From Chlorogloea sp. CCALA 695 (GTDB lineage: Bacteria; Cyanobacteriota; Cyanobacteriia; Cyanobacteriales; Chroococcidiopsidaceae): a stretch of DNA of 64,000 nucleotides. A program made the translations under genes and the position numbers. A model generated the notes under the pieces. The model made no database searches. It was not told where the DNA came from and saw only the letters and a list, made by a program, of their open reading frames with translations. The stretch covers positions 83,184-147,183 of the forward strand of contig NZ_PVWN01000005.1 of NCBI RefSeq assembly GCF_003003885.1. The letters run 5' to 3'. Positions 6,500 to 15,745 of this stretch are shown one piece after another. How positions within the stretch are numbered: position 1 is the stretch's first letter; each line of letters starts with the position of its first letter.

Positions 6500-8551
6500 T
6501 CACTTCTGCACTTTTTTGTAATTACGTGGCTCTACCGGTGTGATCGCAATTGGAATTGTAAAATGAAATTGACTGCCGCGATCTTTTCCCTCTGACTCTG
6601 CCCAAATTTGACCGCCCCAACCATTAACAATTTGACGACAAATTGCAAGTCCTAGCCCTGTACCGCCCACTGTACGACGCAAAGATGCTTCCTCTTGATA
6701 AAAACGATCAAATACAAGTTCTAGGCGCTGAGGTTCAATCCCTCGCCCGGTATCTGTCACCGTAACTTCGAGTGTGCGATCGTCTAGGCAAGCAGCATTA
6801 ATAATAATTTTTCCTTGAGGGGGAGTAAATTTACTAGAATTATCAAGCAACTTTGATATTACTTCTACTAGCCAATCGCCATCGGCTCTAACTAAAGGCA
6901 ACTGCTCGGATACTTGAGTAGTAATTTGGGGACGATCTTCTATTAAAGCACGGCTACGAGTCCGGCTCAAAGCTAGGGTAACGCATTCTTCTAAAGATAA
7001 CGATTCGGGATGCCATTGTACTTGTCCGCTTTCTAAAGAGGAAAGAGTTAAAAAGTCTTGCACCAGTTTTCGCATCCGCTCGGAATCTGATAAAGCGGTA
7101 CTAAGCATAATTTCGCGCAATTCCCCAGGCATATCTGGCTCGGTGGCTAGGCTTTCGAGGCAAACTTGAATTGTCGATAAAGGTGTCCGTAATTCGTGAC
7201 CTGTAATGGCGATTAAATTGCTACGAGTACGATCTAGAGCTTCTAATTGTTGATTGAGGTCTTCTAAGTTAGCATAAGCCTCGGCTTGAATTAGTGCTGC
7301 TCCCACTTGGGTTGCAACTTCTTCTATTAATGACACTTCATTTTCTTGCCAAGGGTGAGGCAATTCGCCGCAATGATGCAACTCTATTGTGCCTAGAAAG
7401 CGCCTTTGGTACAGTACAGGAACCATTAGCCAAGAACGAAGACTAAAGCGCGTTACAAGCGCTTGCAACGCTACAGAATTTGTAATACGAGCGTCGGCTT
7501 GGGTGTCTGTAATGGCAATACTTTCTTGTTGCTGTACTACTTCTTGAAATAAAGGGTGCTGTTGCAGTTGTAAATCTTGTCCAGCAACCGATGATACGGA
7601 CCCTTTTAAAAACTCGTTAGTAATAGTTGCGGTGGTTTCGGTTGCTCCCGCTCGGTAGATTAAGCAGCGACACACCGACAGCGCTTGTCCTAATTCTTCC
7701 ACCGCTACCAAGAGAATTTCTTGGGGGTGTAAAGGTTGACCTGTGTTACTTCCGCGCCGAATAGCTGCTGTAATTGAGTTGACGAGCCGCTCTTTGCGTT
7801 CTTGCTCGGCGATCGCACCGTAAGCTTTTAATAGTTTATATTGCCCTGCTTGCAAATAAGTAACCAAACGCTGCACAAATGGATCAGGATCGATGTTTGA
7901 AAAGCCAAGTTCTGGAGCAGTTTGGGCGATCGCTAATTTTTTAGGCTTTTTTGGCGATTTACGCTTGCTAGGACTTGCTAAACCAAAATTTTCTCGTGCT
8001 TGCTCAATTTTGGCGCTTAATTCTGGTCTGTAGCCAAGGATTCTTGTTAATAATAATTCTGCGGCTTTAAAACTAACAGTGCGATCTCTTGTCCATATCC
8101 CTTCAAATTGGCGCGACGAGTCGATGTCAAAAGTATTAGGCATTTGCGACTTTTTACTTAGATTCATAAACCGCTCTCTACATACCAAGCAAGTAGCGTA
8201 TTGTTGCCCAATTATCACCAAATGCCACTCTTGACTCAAAGCATCCTTTAAATCAAAGGCGATCGTTTCATAAAACCCCGAAGCATTAGTGAAATCTGTT
8301 TCTAAAGCTGATAGTACATAAACTTGGTCTGTCCTTTGGGCAATTCGCTTGTAACGATGAGCTTCTTGGCGATAGTAGCGTTCCCGTTGAAAACTAGCAA
8401 TTAGCAAAGGTTGCTCAGTATTAGCAGCTAATACTTGATCTTCCATCGCGTGAGAAAGCGCGGTTAAAGAAGCCTTGAAATAAAGCTGAGATCGAAGTTG
8501 GGGTATGGCGTTTAGCAGATCACTCAACATGGAAACCGTAGAAATGCTCAT
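6500..8551 (-). CDS. DICT-GAF sensor histidine kinase
   Basis: A 683-residue soluble kinase. Residues ~1-150 match the DICT sensor type seen in cyanobacterial kinases and diguanylate cyclases (ISTVSMLSDLLNAIPQLRSQ, YYRQEAHRYKRIAQRTDQVYVL, WHLVIIGQQYATCLVCRE). A GAF domain follows at ~270-415 (GQALSVCRCLIYRAGA, RFSLRSWLMVPVLYQRRFLGTIELH). The HisKA phosphoacceptor is the His in ITGHELRTPLSTIQ near residue 450. The HATPase domain shows KLLDNSSKFTPP, VTDTGRGIEPQRL and GTGLGLAICRQIVNGWGG. No receiver domain or membrane helix is present, so it is a cytoplasmic orthodox kinase. Ligand and partner regulator are unknown. Confidence 0.9.
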   Translation of the reverse strand: MSISTVSMLSDLLNAIPQLRSQLYFKASLTALSHAMEDQVLAANTEQPLLIASFQRERYYRQEAHRYKRIAQRTDQVYVLSALETDFTNASGFYETIAFDLKDALSQEWHLVIIGQQYATCLVCRERFMNLSKKSQMPNTFDIDSSRQFEGIWTRDRTVSFKAAELLLTRILGYRPELSAKIEQARENFGLASPSKRKSPKKPKKLAIAQTAPELGFSNIDPDPFVQRLVTYLQAGQYKLLKAYGAIAEQERKERLVNSITAAIRRGSNTGQPLHPQEILLVAVEELGQALSVCRCLIYRAGATETTATITNEFLKGSVSSVAGQDLQLQQHPLFQEVVQQQESIAITDTQADARITNSVALQALVTRFSLRSWLMVPVLYQRRFLGTIELHHCGELPHPWQENEVSLIEEVATQVGAALIQAEAYANLEDLNQQLEALDRTRSNLIAITGHELRTPLSTIQVCLESLATEPDMPGELREIMLSTALSDSERMRKLVQDFLTLSSLESGQVQWHPESLSLEECVTLALSRTRSRALIEDRPQITTQVSEQLPLVRADGDWLVEVISKLLDNSSKFTPPQGKIIINAACLDDRTLEVTVTDTGRGIEPQRLELVFDRFYQEEASLRRTVGGTGLGLAICRQIVNGWGGQIWAESEGKDRGSQFHFTIPIAITPVEPRNYKKVQK

Positions 8552-8707
8552 AGCTTGTCTTTCTTTATGTCTAACTACTTTCCCGTTGCCTGCCGCGCCA
8601 AGAAGTAGAGCAAAAAACTTACTTTGCTTGTTGTCGCTGTCTGGAATTGGAAATTGTGGCGGTTGCTGGAACCCTTAGACCACCACTAATAATCTTCTTT
8701 ACTTATC

Positions 8708-8908
8708 TTACCGAAGAAGCGTTAAGTCTTTTGCTTTATTAAGTCGGCTAAAGTTTCTCAAATTTGATATAAATTCTACATTTGCCGTACCTGTCAATGT
8801 TATATCTTCTTTAAGGAAGTGCTTTATTAAAGATGTTTTTCCTATACCTGCTTTTGTGCGATCGCAAGCGAGGATTTTTACCCTGCGTTTTGCTACTTTT
8901 TGCCGCTA
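8708..8908 (-). pseudogene. remnant of a P-loop GTPase-like gene
   Basis: An open stretch of about 66 codons without ATG, bounded by stops. It reads VAKRRVKILACDRTKAGIG, KTSLIKHFLKEDITLTGT and onward, resembling the beta1-P-loop-switch start of a small GTPase (AGIGKTSLIKHFL as Walker A). It then ends in a stop after KAKDLTLLR. There is no start codon, too short a fold and no later G-motifs. This is the only coding-like content between the kinase and the glycosyltransferase; the rest of 8552-8915 shows nothing recognisable. Confidence 0.4.
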
Positions 8909-8915
8909 TTAAAAT

Positions 8916-9962
8916 ATGAAAATTGCTCAAATTGCTCCATTGTGGGAGCGCGTTCCCCCTTTCCGCTACGGCGGTATAGAACTAATTGTCAGCTTACTTA
9001 GCGATGAATTAGTCCGCCGAGGTCATGAAGTTACTTTGTTTGCTTCTGGTGACTCTATTACTACAGCCAAACTCAAATCAGTACACAACCAAGCTCTTAG
9101 GCTCGATCCTAGTATCAAAGAGCCAGGGCTTTACGAACAAATGATGCTGCATGATGTTTACAGACAAGCACATCATTTTGATATTATTCATTCTCATGTT
9201 GGCTGTGCGGGGCTTCCTTATAGCAGCTTGGTTAAAACTCCCACCGTTCACACCATGCACGGAATTTTTACCCCCGACAACGAAAAAATGTTTCGTCAGT
9301 TTGCATGGCAGCCTTACATTAGTATTAGCGAGGCACAAAGAGAACCCCGCCTAGGCTTAAACTATATCCATACGGTTTACAACGGTATTGATACTAAGGC
9401 TTATCCTTTTTGTGCTACCCCTACCCAACCTACTTATCTTGCTTTTGTTGGTCGGCTTTCTCCAGAAAAAGGGCCGTTGCAAGCAATTGAAATTGCTCGT
9501 GCTAGTGGATTGCCGTTGAAAATGGCTGGTAAAATTGATGCTGTGGATCGTGCTTTTTACTCAGAGCAGTTAGAATCGCACATTGATGGGGAGCAAATTC
9601 AGTATTTGGGCGAAGTTTCCCACGATGAAAAAGTTGCGCTTTTAAGCGGTGCTACGGCAACTTTGTTTCCGATTACTTGGCGCGAACCTTTTGGGCTAGT
9701 AATGATTGAATCTATGGCGACAGGAACTCCTGTAATTGGGATGGCGTTGGGTTCTGTTCCTGAAGTTATTGCCCATGAAAAGACAGGTTTTGTCTGTCAT
9801 TCTATCGAAAAGATGGTTGAAGCTGTCCCTTTAGCTGGTAAGCTAGATCGCCAAACTTGTCGAGACTATGTAGTCAACAATTTTAGTGTTGAATCGATGA
9901 CCGATCAGTATCTCAGAGCTTATGACATGGCGCTAATTGCCTCTAAACGCGATAAAAACTAA
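8916..9962 (+). CDS. GT4-family glycosyltransferase
   Basis: A 348-residue retaining GT-B glycosyltransferase. The N-terminal half begins MKIAQIAPLWERVPPFRYGG with GIELIVSLLSDELVRRGHEVT, the glycine-rich acceptor domain of group-1 transferases. Mid-chain IVSHVG-like IIHSHVGCAGLP and TPTVHTMHGIF are typical. The donor domain has FVGRLSPEKGPLQAIEIA and the E-x7-E motif EPFGLVMIESMATGTPVIG followed by GSVPEVI. No membrane helix. It precedes a debranching-type enzyme and a GH65-phosphoglucomutase fusion on the same strand, so a role in glucan or disaccharide metabolism is likely, but donor and acceptor cannot be told from sequence. A hairpin follows its stop, so it is probably a separate transcript. 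Confidence 0.85.
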   Translation: MKIAQIAPLWERVPPFRYGGIELIVSLLSDELVRRGHEVTLFASGDSITTAKLKSVHNQALRLDPSIKEPGLYEQMMLHDVYRQAHHFDIIHSHVGCAGLPYSSLVKTPTVHTMHGIFTPDNEKMFRQFAWQPYISISEAQREPRLGLNYIHTVYNGIDTKAYPFCATPTQPTYLAFVGRLSPEKGPLQAIEIARASGLPLKMAGKIDAVDRAFYSEQLESHIDGEQIQYLGEVSHDEKVALLSGATATLFPITWREPFGLVMIESMATGTPVIGMALGSVPEVIAHEKTGFVCHSIEKMVEAVPLAGKLDRQTCRDYVVNNFSVESMTDQYLRAYDMALIASKRDKN

Positions 9963-9978
9963 CGTTTGCGTGTATTTC

Positions 9979-10012
9979 TACAAGGATTTTGCGATCGCCC
10001 AAAATCCTTGTA
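9979..10012 (+). terminator. strong hairpin with HIP1 loop after the glycosyltransferase
   Basis: TACAAGGATTTT / AAAATCCTTGTA, a 12-bp perfect stem whose 10-base loop is GCGATCGCCC, a complete HIP1 octamer. Only a weak pyrimidine tail follows (ATCCTTCT). Probable terminator. Confidence 0.65.
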
Positions 10013-10365
10013 ATCCTTCTAATTTCAATAGAAAAAAATTTAACGGGTTGTGTATAAATATTAAAGATATTTACAATAGTTTATGAGCCTTAATTTAGCA
10101 ACAGGGATTAAAGTAGAGTAAAAACCTGAGTACATAGTAAAAATTAAGTCAGAACCCGCAGACCAGACTCAAAGACTTAAACTTTCGTCATGAACAAAAA
10201 TATAGATTTATCACTTTATATTTAAAAAGTAACTATCCTTTAACTTGGCACTTGTCAGGAAAAACAAGTATTTTTACTTATAGTCAAGCGGTTAATAATG
10301 TACAGCGAAGATCCATCTTTGGCAGCAAGAAAACAAACTAACCCTAGAAAGCAGAAATCTTGACA
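10013..10365. other. intergenic region upstream of the debranching-type gene
   Basis: About 350 AT-rich bases with no convincing reading frame. It presumably holds the promoter of the gene at 10366. I could not pick out a clear -35/-10 pair or riboswitch. Confidence 0.5.
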
Positions 10366-12615
10366 ATGACAGCAGAAACGATCGCAACACCAGACAAAAT
10401 TATTGTTGATGGCATCGCCTTTATCCCGGCTCAAGACGCACCAATTACCGAGTGGCCTTGTGTAATCAGCGAACGACCGCAGCCAACACTGACAATTAAA
10501 GATGACGATATATTTTTAGTTACAGATACTCTAGGTAATATTTCGGGCTGTTTGATGGACGATCGCACCGCTAGTATGGGGCTATTTTGCAACGATACTA
10601 GATTTTTAAGTCGGTTAGAGTTGCAAATAGAAGGAAGAAGTCCGGTATTACTCAGCAGTACCGCCGAAAAAGGATTTTTGCTATCAATTCTCTGTACAAA
10701 TCCGCACATCGAAGATCGTTTAAAACCAGACACTCTAGGAATTCGCCGCGAAATTGCTGTTAGTGGAGCGTTGTTTGAAGAAATAGAAGTTTCAAATTAC
10801 AGTACAATCCCTGTCAGCTTTGAAATTAGTATTAGTTTCAACTCTGATTTTGTTGATTTATTTGAAATTAGAGGCACTCACCGGGAAAAACAAGGAAAAT
10901 TATTAAGAGAATTTGCCTCAAACACTGAAGAAGACACGCCGCGCCACCCAGAATCGTTAAGGCTTGCTTACCAAGGGTTAGACAAATCTTTGATGCAATC
11001 AGTTATTGAGTTTCAGCATCGCACCCCAGATAAATTTAAAGGTTATACAGCGTTGTGGCAAATTGAGCTAGGTTCCCACGAAACGCAAAAGTTGGGTTAT
11101 CGATTGCAAGTGCTGCTAAATAATGGCTCCGCATCGACAATTACCAACGCTCCTTCGACTCTAAAACAAGCTAAAGCGGCGGAATGTTCAGAAGAACAGC
11201 ACTGGGGCGAACAAATTACGCAAATACGCTCCGATAAAGCAACTTTTAACCGCGTAATTGACAGAGCCGAACAAGACTTATATTTGTTGCGTCAAACCTT
11301 TGGCAAACATAAAACTGTAGCTGCCGGAGTACCTTGGTATTCAACATTGTTTGGCAGAGATTCGTTGATTACTGCTTCTCAGACTTTGATGCTGAACCCG
11401 CAAATTGCCAAAGAAACTTTAACCCTGTTAGCACTCTACCAAGGCAAAGTAGAAGATGAGTGGCGCGAAGAAGAACCTGGTAAAATTCTTCACGAGTTGC
11501 GCCAAGGAGAAATGGCGCGTTGTCAAGAAATTCCCCATACCCCTTACTACGGAACTATTGATGCTACTCCTTTGTGGTTGATGCTGTACGCCGAGTATTA
11601 CGCCTGGACTTACGACAAAGAAACCTTAGATAGGTTATGGGTAAATGCAATTGCCGCAATGGATTGGATTGATCGCAATAGTAAGGCAACTGGCTATCTT
11701 GGCTATATCTGCAAATCGCGGCGCGGACTTGCTAATCAAGGCTGGAAAGATTCTGGAGACTGTATTGTCAACCGTAAAGGCGAACTTGCAACTGGGCCAA
11801 TTATCCTATCTGAGGTGCAAGGTTATACCTATGCTGCCAAAATTAGGTTAGCAGAAATTGCCCGCATGAAAAAGCGGATTGACTTAAGCGATCGCTGGTT
11901 AGAAGAAGCTAGAGAACTTAAATCCCGATTTAACCGTGACTTCTGGATGGAAGATCAACATTTTTGTGCTTTGGCTTTAGATGGCGAAGGAAATCAAGTA
12001 GATAGTATTACATCAAATCCCGGTCACTGTTTACATTTGGGTATTCTTACTACTGAGCGCGCAAGTAGTGTCGCCGAAAGACTCCGAGCGCCGGATATGT
12101 TCAACGGCTGGGGGATTCGGACATTAAGTAGTTTGTCTCCAGCCTACAACCCGATGGGCTATCATATCGGATCTGTCTGGCCCCACGATAATTCTATAAT
12201 TGCGATGGGATTGCGAAGTTTGGGACTTGCCGAACAAGCTTTAGAAGTATCTCAAGGCTTGCTAGACATGACTTTGACCCAATCTTACCAGCGTCCCCCA
12301 GAATTGTTTTGCGGCTACCAGCGTAATGGCAACAATACCCCCGTACAGTACCCTGTTGCCTGTACTCCGCAAGCGTGGGCAACTGGAAGTATCTTTCAGT
12401 TGTTGCATATGATGGTAAATTTAGTGCCGGATGCTGCAAATAACTGTTTGCGAATTATCGATCCGGCGCTACCAGAATCGATTAATCAGTTGTCGTTACA
12501 TAACTTGCGCGTTGGGAATACAATCCTTGACTTAGAATTTGAACGTTCTGGTCGCACTACCGCTTGTCGGGTTGCGAGAAAACGCGGAAATCTGCGCGTA
12601 GTCATTGAAGCATAG
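10366..12615 (+). CDS. glycogen-debranching-type enzyme (amylo-alpha-1,6-glucosidase family)
   Basis: A ~749-residue protein. Residues ~20-270 form the GDE N-terminal (bis) domain (DDIFLVTDTLGNISGCL, GLFCNDTRFLSRLELQIEG, SFEISISFNSDFVDLFEIRG). Residues ~300-745 form an (alpha/alpha)6 barrel like amylo-alpha-1,6-glucosidase (GVPWYSTLFGRDSLITASQ, TPYYGTIDATPLWLMLYAEY, NQGWKDSGDCI, NPMGYHIGSVWPHDNSIIAM). Predicted to hydrolyse glucosidic branch points or related oligosaccharides; substrate uncertain. I take ATG 10366 as the start; an in-frame TTG lies six bases upstream. It is followed after ~140 bases by the GH65 fusion gene on the same strand, suggesting one pathway. Confidence 0.85.
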   Translation: MTAETIATPDKIIVDGIAFIPAQDAPITEWPCVISERPQPTLTIKDDDIFLVTDTLGNISGCLMDDRTASMGLFCNDTRFLSRLELQIEGRSPVLLSSTAEKGFLLSILCTNPHIEDRLKPDTLGIRREIAVSGALFEEIEVSNYSTIPVSFEISISFNSDFVDLFEIRGTHREKQGKLLREFASNTEEDTPRHPESLRLAYQGLDKSLMQSVIEFQHRTPDKFKGYTALWQIELGSHETQKLGYRLQVLLNNGSASTITNAPSTLKQAKAAECSEEQHWGEQITQIRSDKATFNRVIDRAEQDLYLLRQTFGKHKTVAAGVPWYSTLFGRDSLITASQTLMLNPQIAKETLTLLALYQGKVEDEWREEEPGKILHELRQGEMARCQEIPHTPYYGTIDATPLWLMLYAEYYAWTYDKETLDRLWVNAIAAMDWIDRNSKATGYLGYICKSRRGLANQGWKDSGDCIVNRKGELATGPIILSEVQGYTYAAKIRLAEIARMKKRIDLSDRWLEEARELKSRFNRDFWMEDQHFCALALDGEGNQVDSITSNPGHCLHLGILTTERASSVAERLRAPDMFNGWGIRTLSSLSPAYNPMGYHIGSVWPHDNSIIAMGLRSLGLAEQALEVSQGLLDMTLTQSYQRPPELFCGYQRNGNNTPVQYPVACTPQAWATGSIFQLLHMMVNLVPDAANNCLRIIDPALPESINQLSLHNLRVGNTILDLEFERSGRTTACRVARKRGNLRVVIEA

Positions 12616-12755
12616 GTATAGGTGAAAATCTTAAAACCTACTTTGCTGCGTTTTGTAAAGTTTTCGCAACAATAGCCAAATAGTTTAGCTTCGAGGGAAT
12701 GCTAGGTAAAGCAATTCACGCACTAAAAAAATTACGGTTGTGAGATAAGCAAGTG

Positions 12756-15683
12756 ATGGATAGAAACGCTTGGAACGTCATTGAAACAGAATTTTTGCCT
12801 GCCGAATTACACCATAAAGAAACGCTGTTTACGATTGGGAATGGCTACTTAGCAACTCGCGGCACTTTTGAAGAAGGCTATCCCGGCGCAAACGCTACAA
12901 CATTTATTCATGGCGTGTATGATGATGTTCCGGTAGTTTATACAGAATTAGTAAATTGTCCTGACTGGCTACAATTACAAATTGCGATCGCTGGGGAAGT
13001 TTTTAGCCTAGCTCAAGGCGAAGTATTGGAATACTCCCGCAAATTAGACTTGCATTGGGGCATATTAAGCCGTTACGTGCTGTGGCGTAGTCCCGCAGGC
13101 AATACAGTCAAGTTGCACTTTGAACGCCTAGCAAGCATGGCAGACGAGCATTTGTTGATACTGCGATGCTCTGTTACGCCCATAGATTTTACTGGGATAA
13201 TCGAAGTAAATGCTAGTCTCAGCACTTACCCTGACAACCAAGGCGTAAAACACTGGGAGTTATTAAAGGTCGGAGTCGTGCGTAATAGTGATTGGGTACA
13301 ACTGCGCTGTTTAAAGTCTGGGATTGAACTAGGTATAGCGACAAAACTAATTTGCGAAGCTAATACAGAGATAGCAGCCAACTTACAAGCCAAATTTACC
13401 GCCCAAAAAGGACAAACTACTACTTTAGAAAAGATAGTTACAGTCTTTACTTCAAGGCAGGTTTCGGAGCCTGCTCTAATAGCTTCGCAGCATTTAGCAA
13501 GTTTTAAGAGCTATGCAACCCTTCTAGCTGCTCATGGAGCAGTATGGGATGAATTATGGCACGATTGCGATGTTGTAATTGAAGGCGACTTCACGGCTCA
13601 ATTAGCTATTCGTTACAACTTATTTCAACTTTTAATCGCTGCACCCCGACACGATGACAGAGTAAGTATTCCAGCTAAAACTCTATCTGGCTACGCTTAT
13701 CGCGGTCACGTATTTTGGGATACAGAAATATTCCTTGTCCCTTTCCTAACTTTTACTCAACCCCAAGTAGCGAAAAACTTGCTATCTTACCGTTACCACA
13801 ACTTAGATGGCGCAAGACGTAAAGCTACTGAAGCTGGGTACGAAGGCGCGATGTATCCTTGGGAAAGTGCCAGTACAGGGGATGAAGTAACCCCCCGATG
13901 GGTAACAGGCCCCGATGGCAACCTAGTACGGATTTGGTGCGGTGATATTGAATTGCACATTACAACCGATGTCGCTTACGGAGTTTGGCAGTATTGGCAA
14001 GCAACAGGCGATCGCGATTGGATGCAACAACAAGGAGCCGAAATTATCCTTGATACTGCGGTATTTTGGAGTAGCCGGGTTGAATGGAATGAGCTTCGCA
14101 ATTGTTACGAAATTAGCGATGTGATTGGCCCCGATGAAAACCACGAACACGTAGACAATAATGCCTTTACTAACCGTATGGTTCAGTGGCATATGGAAAC
14201 TGCTGTAGCTGTATTAGATTGGCTGCAAACAAACTATCCATCCAAAGCAACAGAACTTGAGCTAAAACTAAATCTTACTCCCCAACGCTTAGAAAGATGG
14301 CATCACGTAGCGCAACATTTGCTTGTACCGCACAATCCTGAAACTGGATTAATTGAACAATGCGATGGATTCTTTGATTTAATCGATGTAGATTTGTCCC
14401 AGTATGAAGGGCGAAATACCTCAATGCAAGCACTTTTGGGAATTGAAGCTACGGGTCAACGGCAAATTCTCAAGCAGCCCGATGTGTTGATGTTGTTGTA
14501 CTTACTGCGCCAACTGCCTTTAAAAACTCCATTGGCAAATCGAGAAGACCTTGCCCTACTGCGGACTAATTGGGATTATTACAGCGATCGCACCGATCAT
14601 ACCTATGGATCTTCGTTGGGCCCCGCAATTCACGCTATTTTAGCTTGTGACTTAGACCTGTGCGCCGAAGCCTACGAGCATTTTATGCGTGCAGCATTGG
14701 TAGACCTTAAAGATGTGCGTGGCAACGCTGACGAAGGGATTCACGCCGCGTCTACGGGTGGTACTTGGCAGGCGGTAATCTTTGGTTTTGCGGGAGTGCG
14801 TTTAACTGAAACTGGGCCAATTATCGATACTCCCCATTTACCCCCTAGTTGGACACGCTTAAATTTTAAGCTGCACTGGCAACAACAATGTTATGAGTTT
14901 GACTTAACAAGTACCGACGGAATTACAGAGGTAAAAGTGACAAACATTAATAACAGTGAAGAATCGAGCCTAATTGATGTAGCGGTAACTGTTGCAAAAT
15001 TACCAATTAAAGGTGTGATTTTTGACTTGGATGGAGTGTTAACAGACACTTCTGAGTATCACTACCGAGGTTGGAAACAGTTGGCGGATGAGGAAGGGAT
15101 TGCTTTTGATCGCCAAGCTAATGAGGCAATGCGCGGTTTGGCAAGGCGTGATTCTTTACTGCATTTACTGGGCGATGTTTCTATTCCTGAAGCTGACATT
15201 CAAGCAATGATGGCACGGAAAAATAGCTATTATGAAGCCTTTATTCAAGATTTGAGTCCGGCGGATTTATTGCCTGGAGTATTGCCTTTGTTAGAGGAAT
15301 TACAAGCAGCAGGGATTAAAATAGCGATCGGATCGTCTAGCAAAAATGCTCATTTAGTAACAAAATTATTGGGGATAAGCGATCGCATTGCCGCTATTAG
15401 TGATGGTTACAGTGTTGATCGCCACAAACCCGCCCCTGATGTGTTTCTTCATGCTGCAATGCAGTTAGGATTAGACTCCTCAGAATGCGTAGTAGTAGAA
15501 GATGCGGCGGCGGGTGTTGAAGCTGGTTTAGCGGCGGGAATGTGGGTTGTAGGACTGGGCCCTGTAGAAAGATTTGCCGCCGCCCACGTTATCCGCGATA
15601 GCTTGGCTAACTCCTCTTGGAGTGATTTATTAGCGGCGATTGAAAAAACTAAAATTATTTGCTTACCAATGGCGGTTAGCTAA
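12756..15683 (+). CDS. GH65 disaccharide phosphorylase fused to beta-phosphoglucomutase
   Basis: A ~975-residue two-enzyme fusion. Residues ~1-745 are a family-65 glycoside phosphorylase (maltose/trehalose/kojibiose type). It has NAWNVIETEFLPAELHHKET, IGNGYLATRGTFEEGYPG, FWDTEIFLVPFLT, and the catalytic region IGPDENHEHVDNNAFTN with the general-acid Glu near residue 461. It ends with HAASTGGTWQAVIFGFAG. Residues ~755-970 are a HAD-type beta-phosphoglucomutase: FDLDGVLTDT with the nucleophile Asp, GSSSKNA, HKPAPDVFLHAA and VVEDAAAGVEAG. Phosphorolysis would give beta-glucose-1-phosphate, converted in the same chain to glucose-6-phosphate. ATG 12756 is preferred over GTG 12753. Which disaccharide is used cannot be read from sequence. 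Confidence 0.92.
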   Translation: MDRNAWNVIETEFLPAELHHKETLFTIGNGYLATRGTFEEGYPGANATTFIHGVYDDVPVVYTELVNCPDWLQLQIAIAGEVFSLAQGEVLEYSRKLDLHWGILSRYVLWRSPAGNTVKLHFERLASMADEHLLILRCSVTPIDFTGIIEVNASLSTYPDNQGVKHWELLKVGVVRNSDWVQLRCLKSGIELGIATKLICEANTEIAANLQAKFTAQKGQTTTLEKIVTVFTSRQVSEPALIASQHLASFKSYATLLAAHGAVWDELWHDCDVVIEGDFTAQLAIRYNLFQLLIAAPRHDDRVSIPAKTLSGYAYRGHVFWDTEIFLVPFLTFTQPQVAKNLLSYRYHNLDGARRKATEAGYEGAMYPWESASTGDEVTPRWVTGPDGNLVRIWCGDIELHITTDVAYGVWQYWQATGDRDWMQQQGAEIILDTAVFWSSRVEWNELRNCYEISDVIGPDENHEHVDNNAFTNRMVQWHMETAVAVLDWLQTNYPSKATELELKLNLTPQRLERWHHVAQHLLVPHNPETGLIEQCDGFFDLIDVDLSQYEGRNTSMQALLGIEATGQRQILKQPDVLMLLYLLRQLPLKTPLANREDLALLRTNWDYYSDRTDHTYGSSLGPAIHAILACDLDLCAEAYEHFMRAALVDLKDVRGNADEGIHAASTGGTWQAVIFGFAGVRLTETGPIIDTPHLPPSWTRLNFKLHWQQQCYEFDLTSTDGITEVKVTNINNSEESSLIDVAVTVAKLPIKGVIFDLDGVLTDTSEYHYRGWKQLADEEGIAFDRQANEAMRGLARRDSLLHLLGDVSIPEADIQAMMARKNSYYEAFIQDLSPADLLPGVLPLLEELQAAGIKIAIGSSSKNAHLVTKLLGISDRIAAISDGYSVDRHKPAPDVFLHAAMQLGLDSSECVVVEDAAAGVEAGLAAGMWVVGLGPVERFAAAHVIRDSLANSSWSDLLAAIEKTKIICLPMAVS

Positions 15684-15697
15684 TAATAATAGTGAAA

Positions 15698-15732
15698 TAC
15701 CCACCAAAACTACTAAGGTCTTGGTGGGTATT
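15698..15732. terminator. hairpin between convergent genes
   Basis: ATACCCACCAA / TTGGTGGGTAT with a ~13-base loop, between the convergent GH65 fusion and the PEP-CTERM gene. No good T-run on either side, so it may act weakly in both directions. Confidence 0.5.
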
Positions 15733-15745
15733 GCGAGATCGAAGC

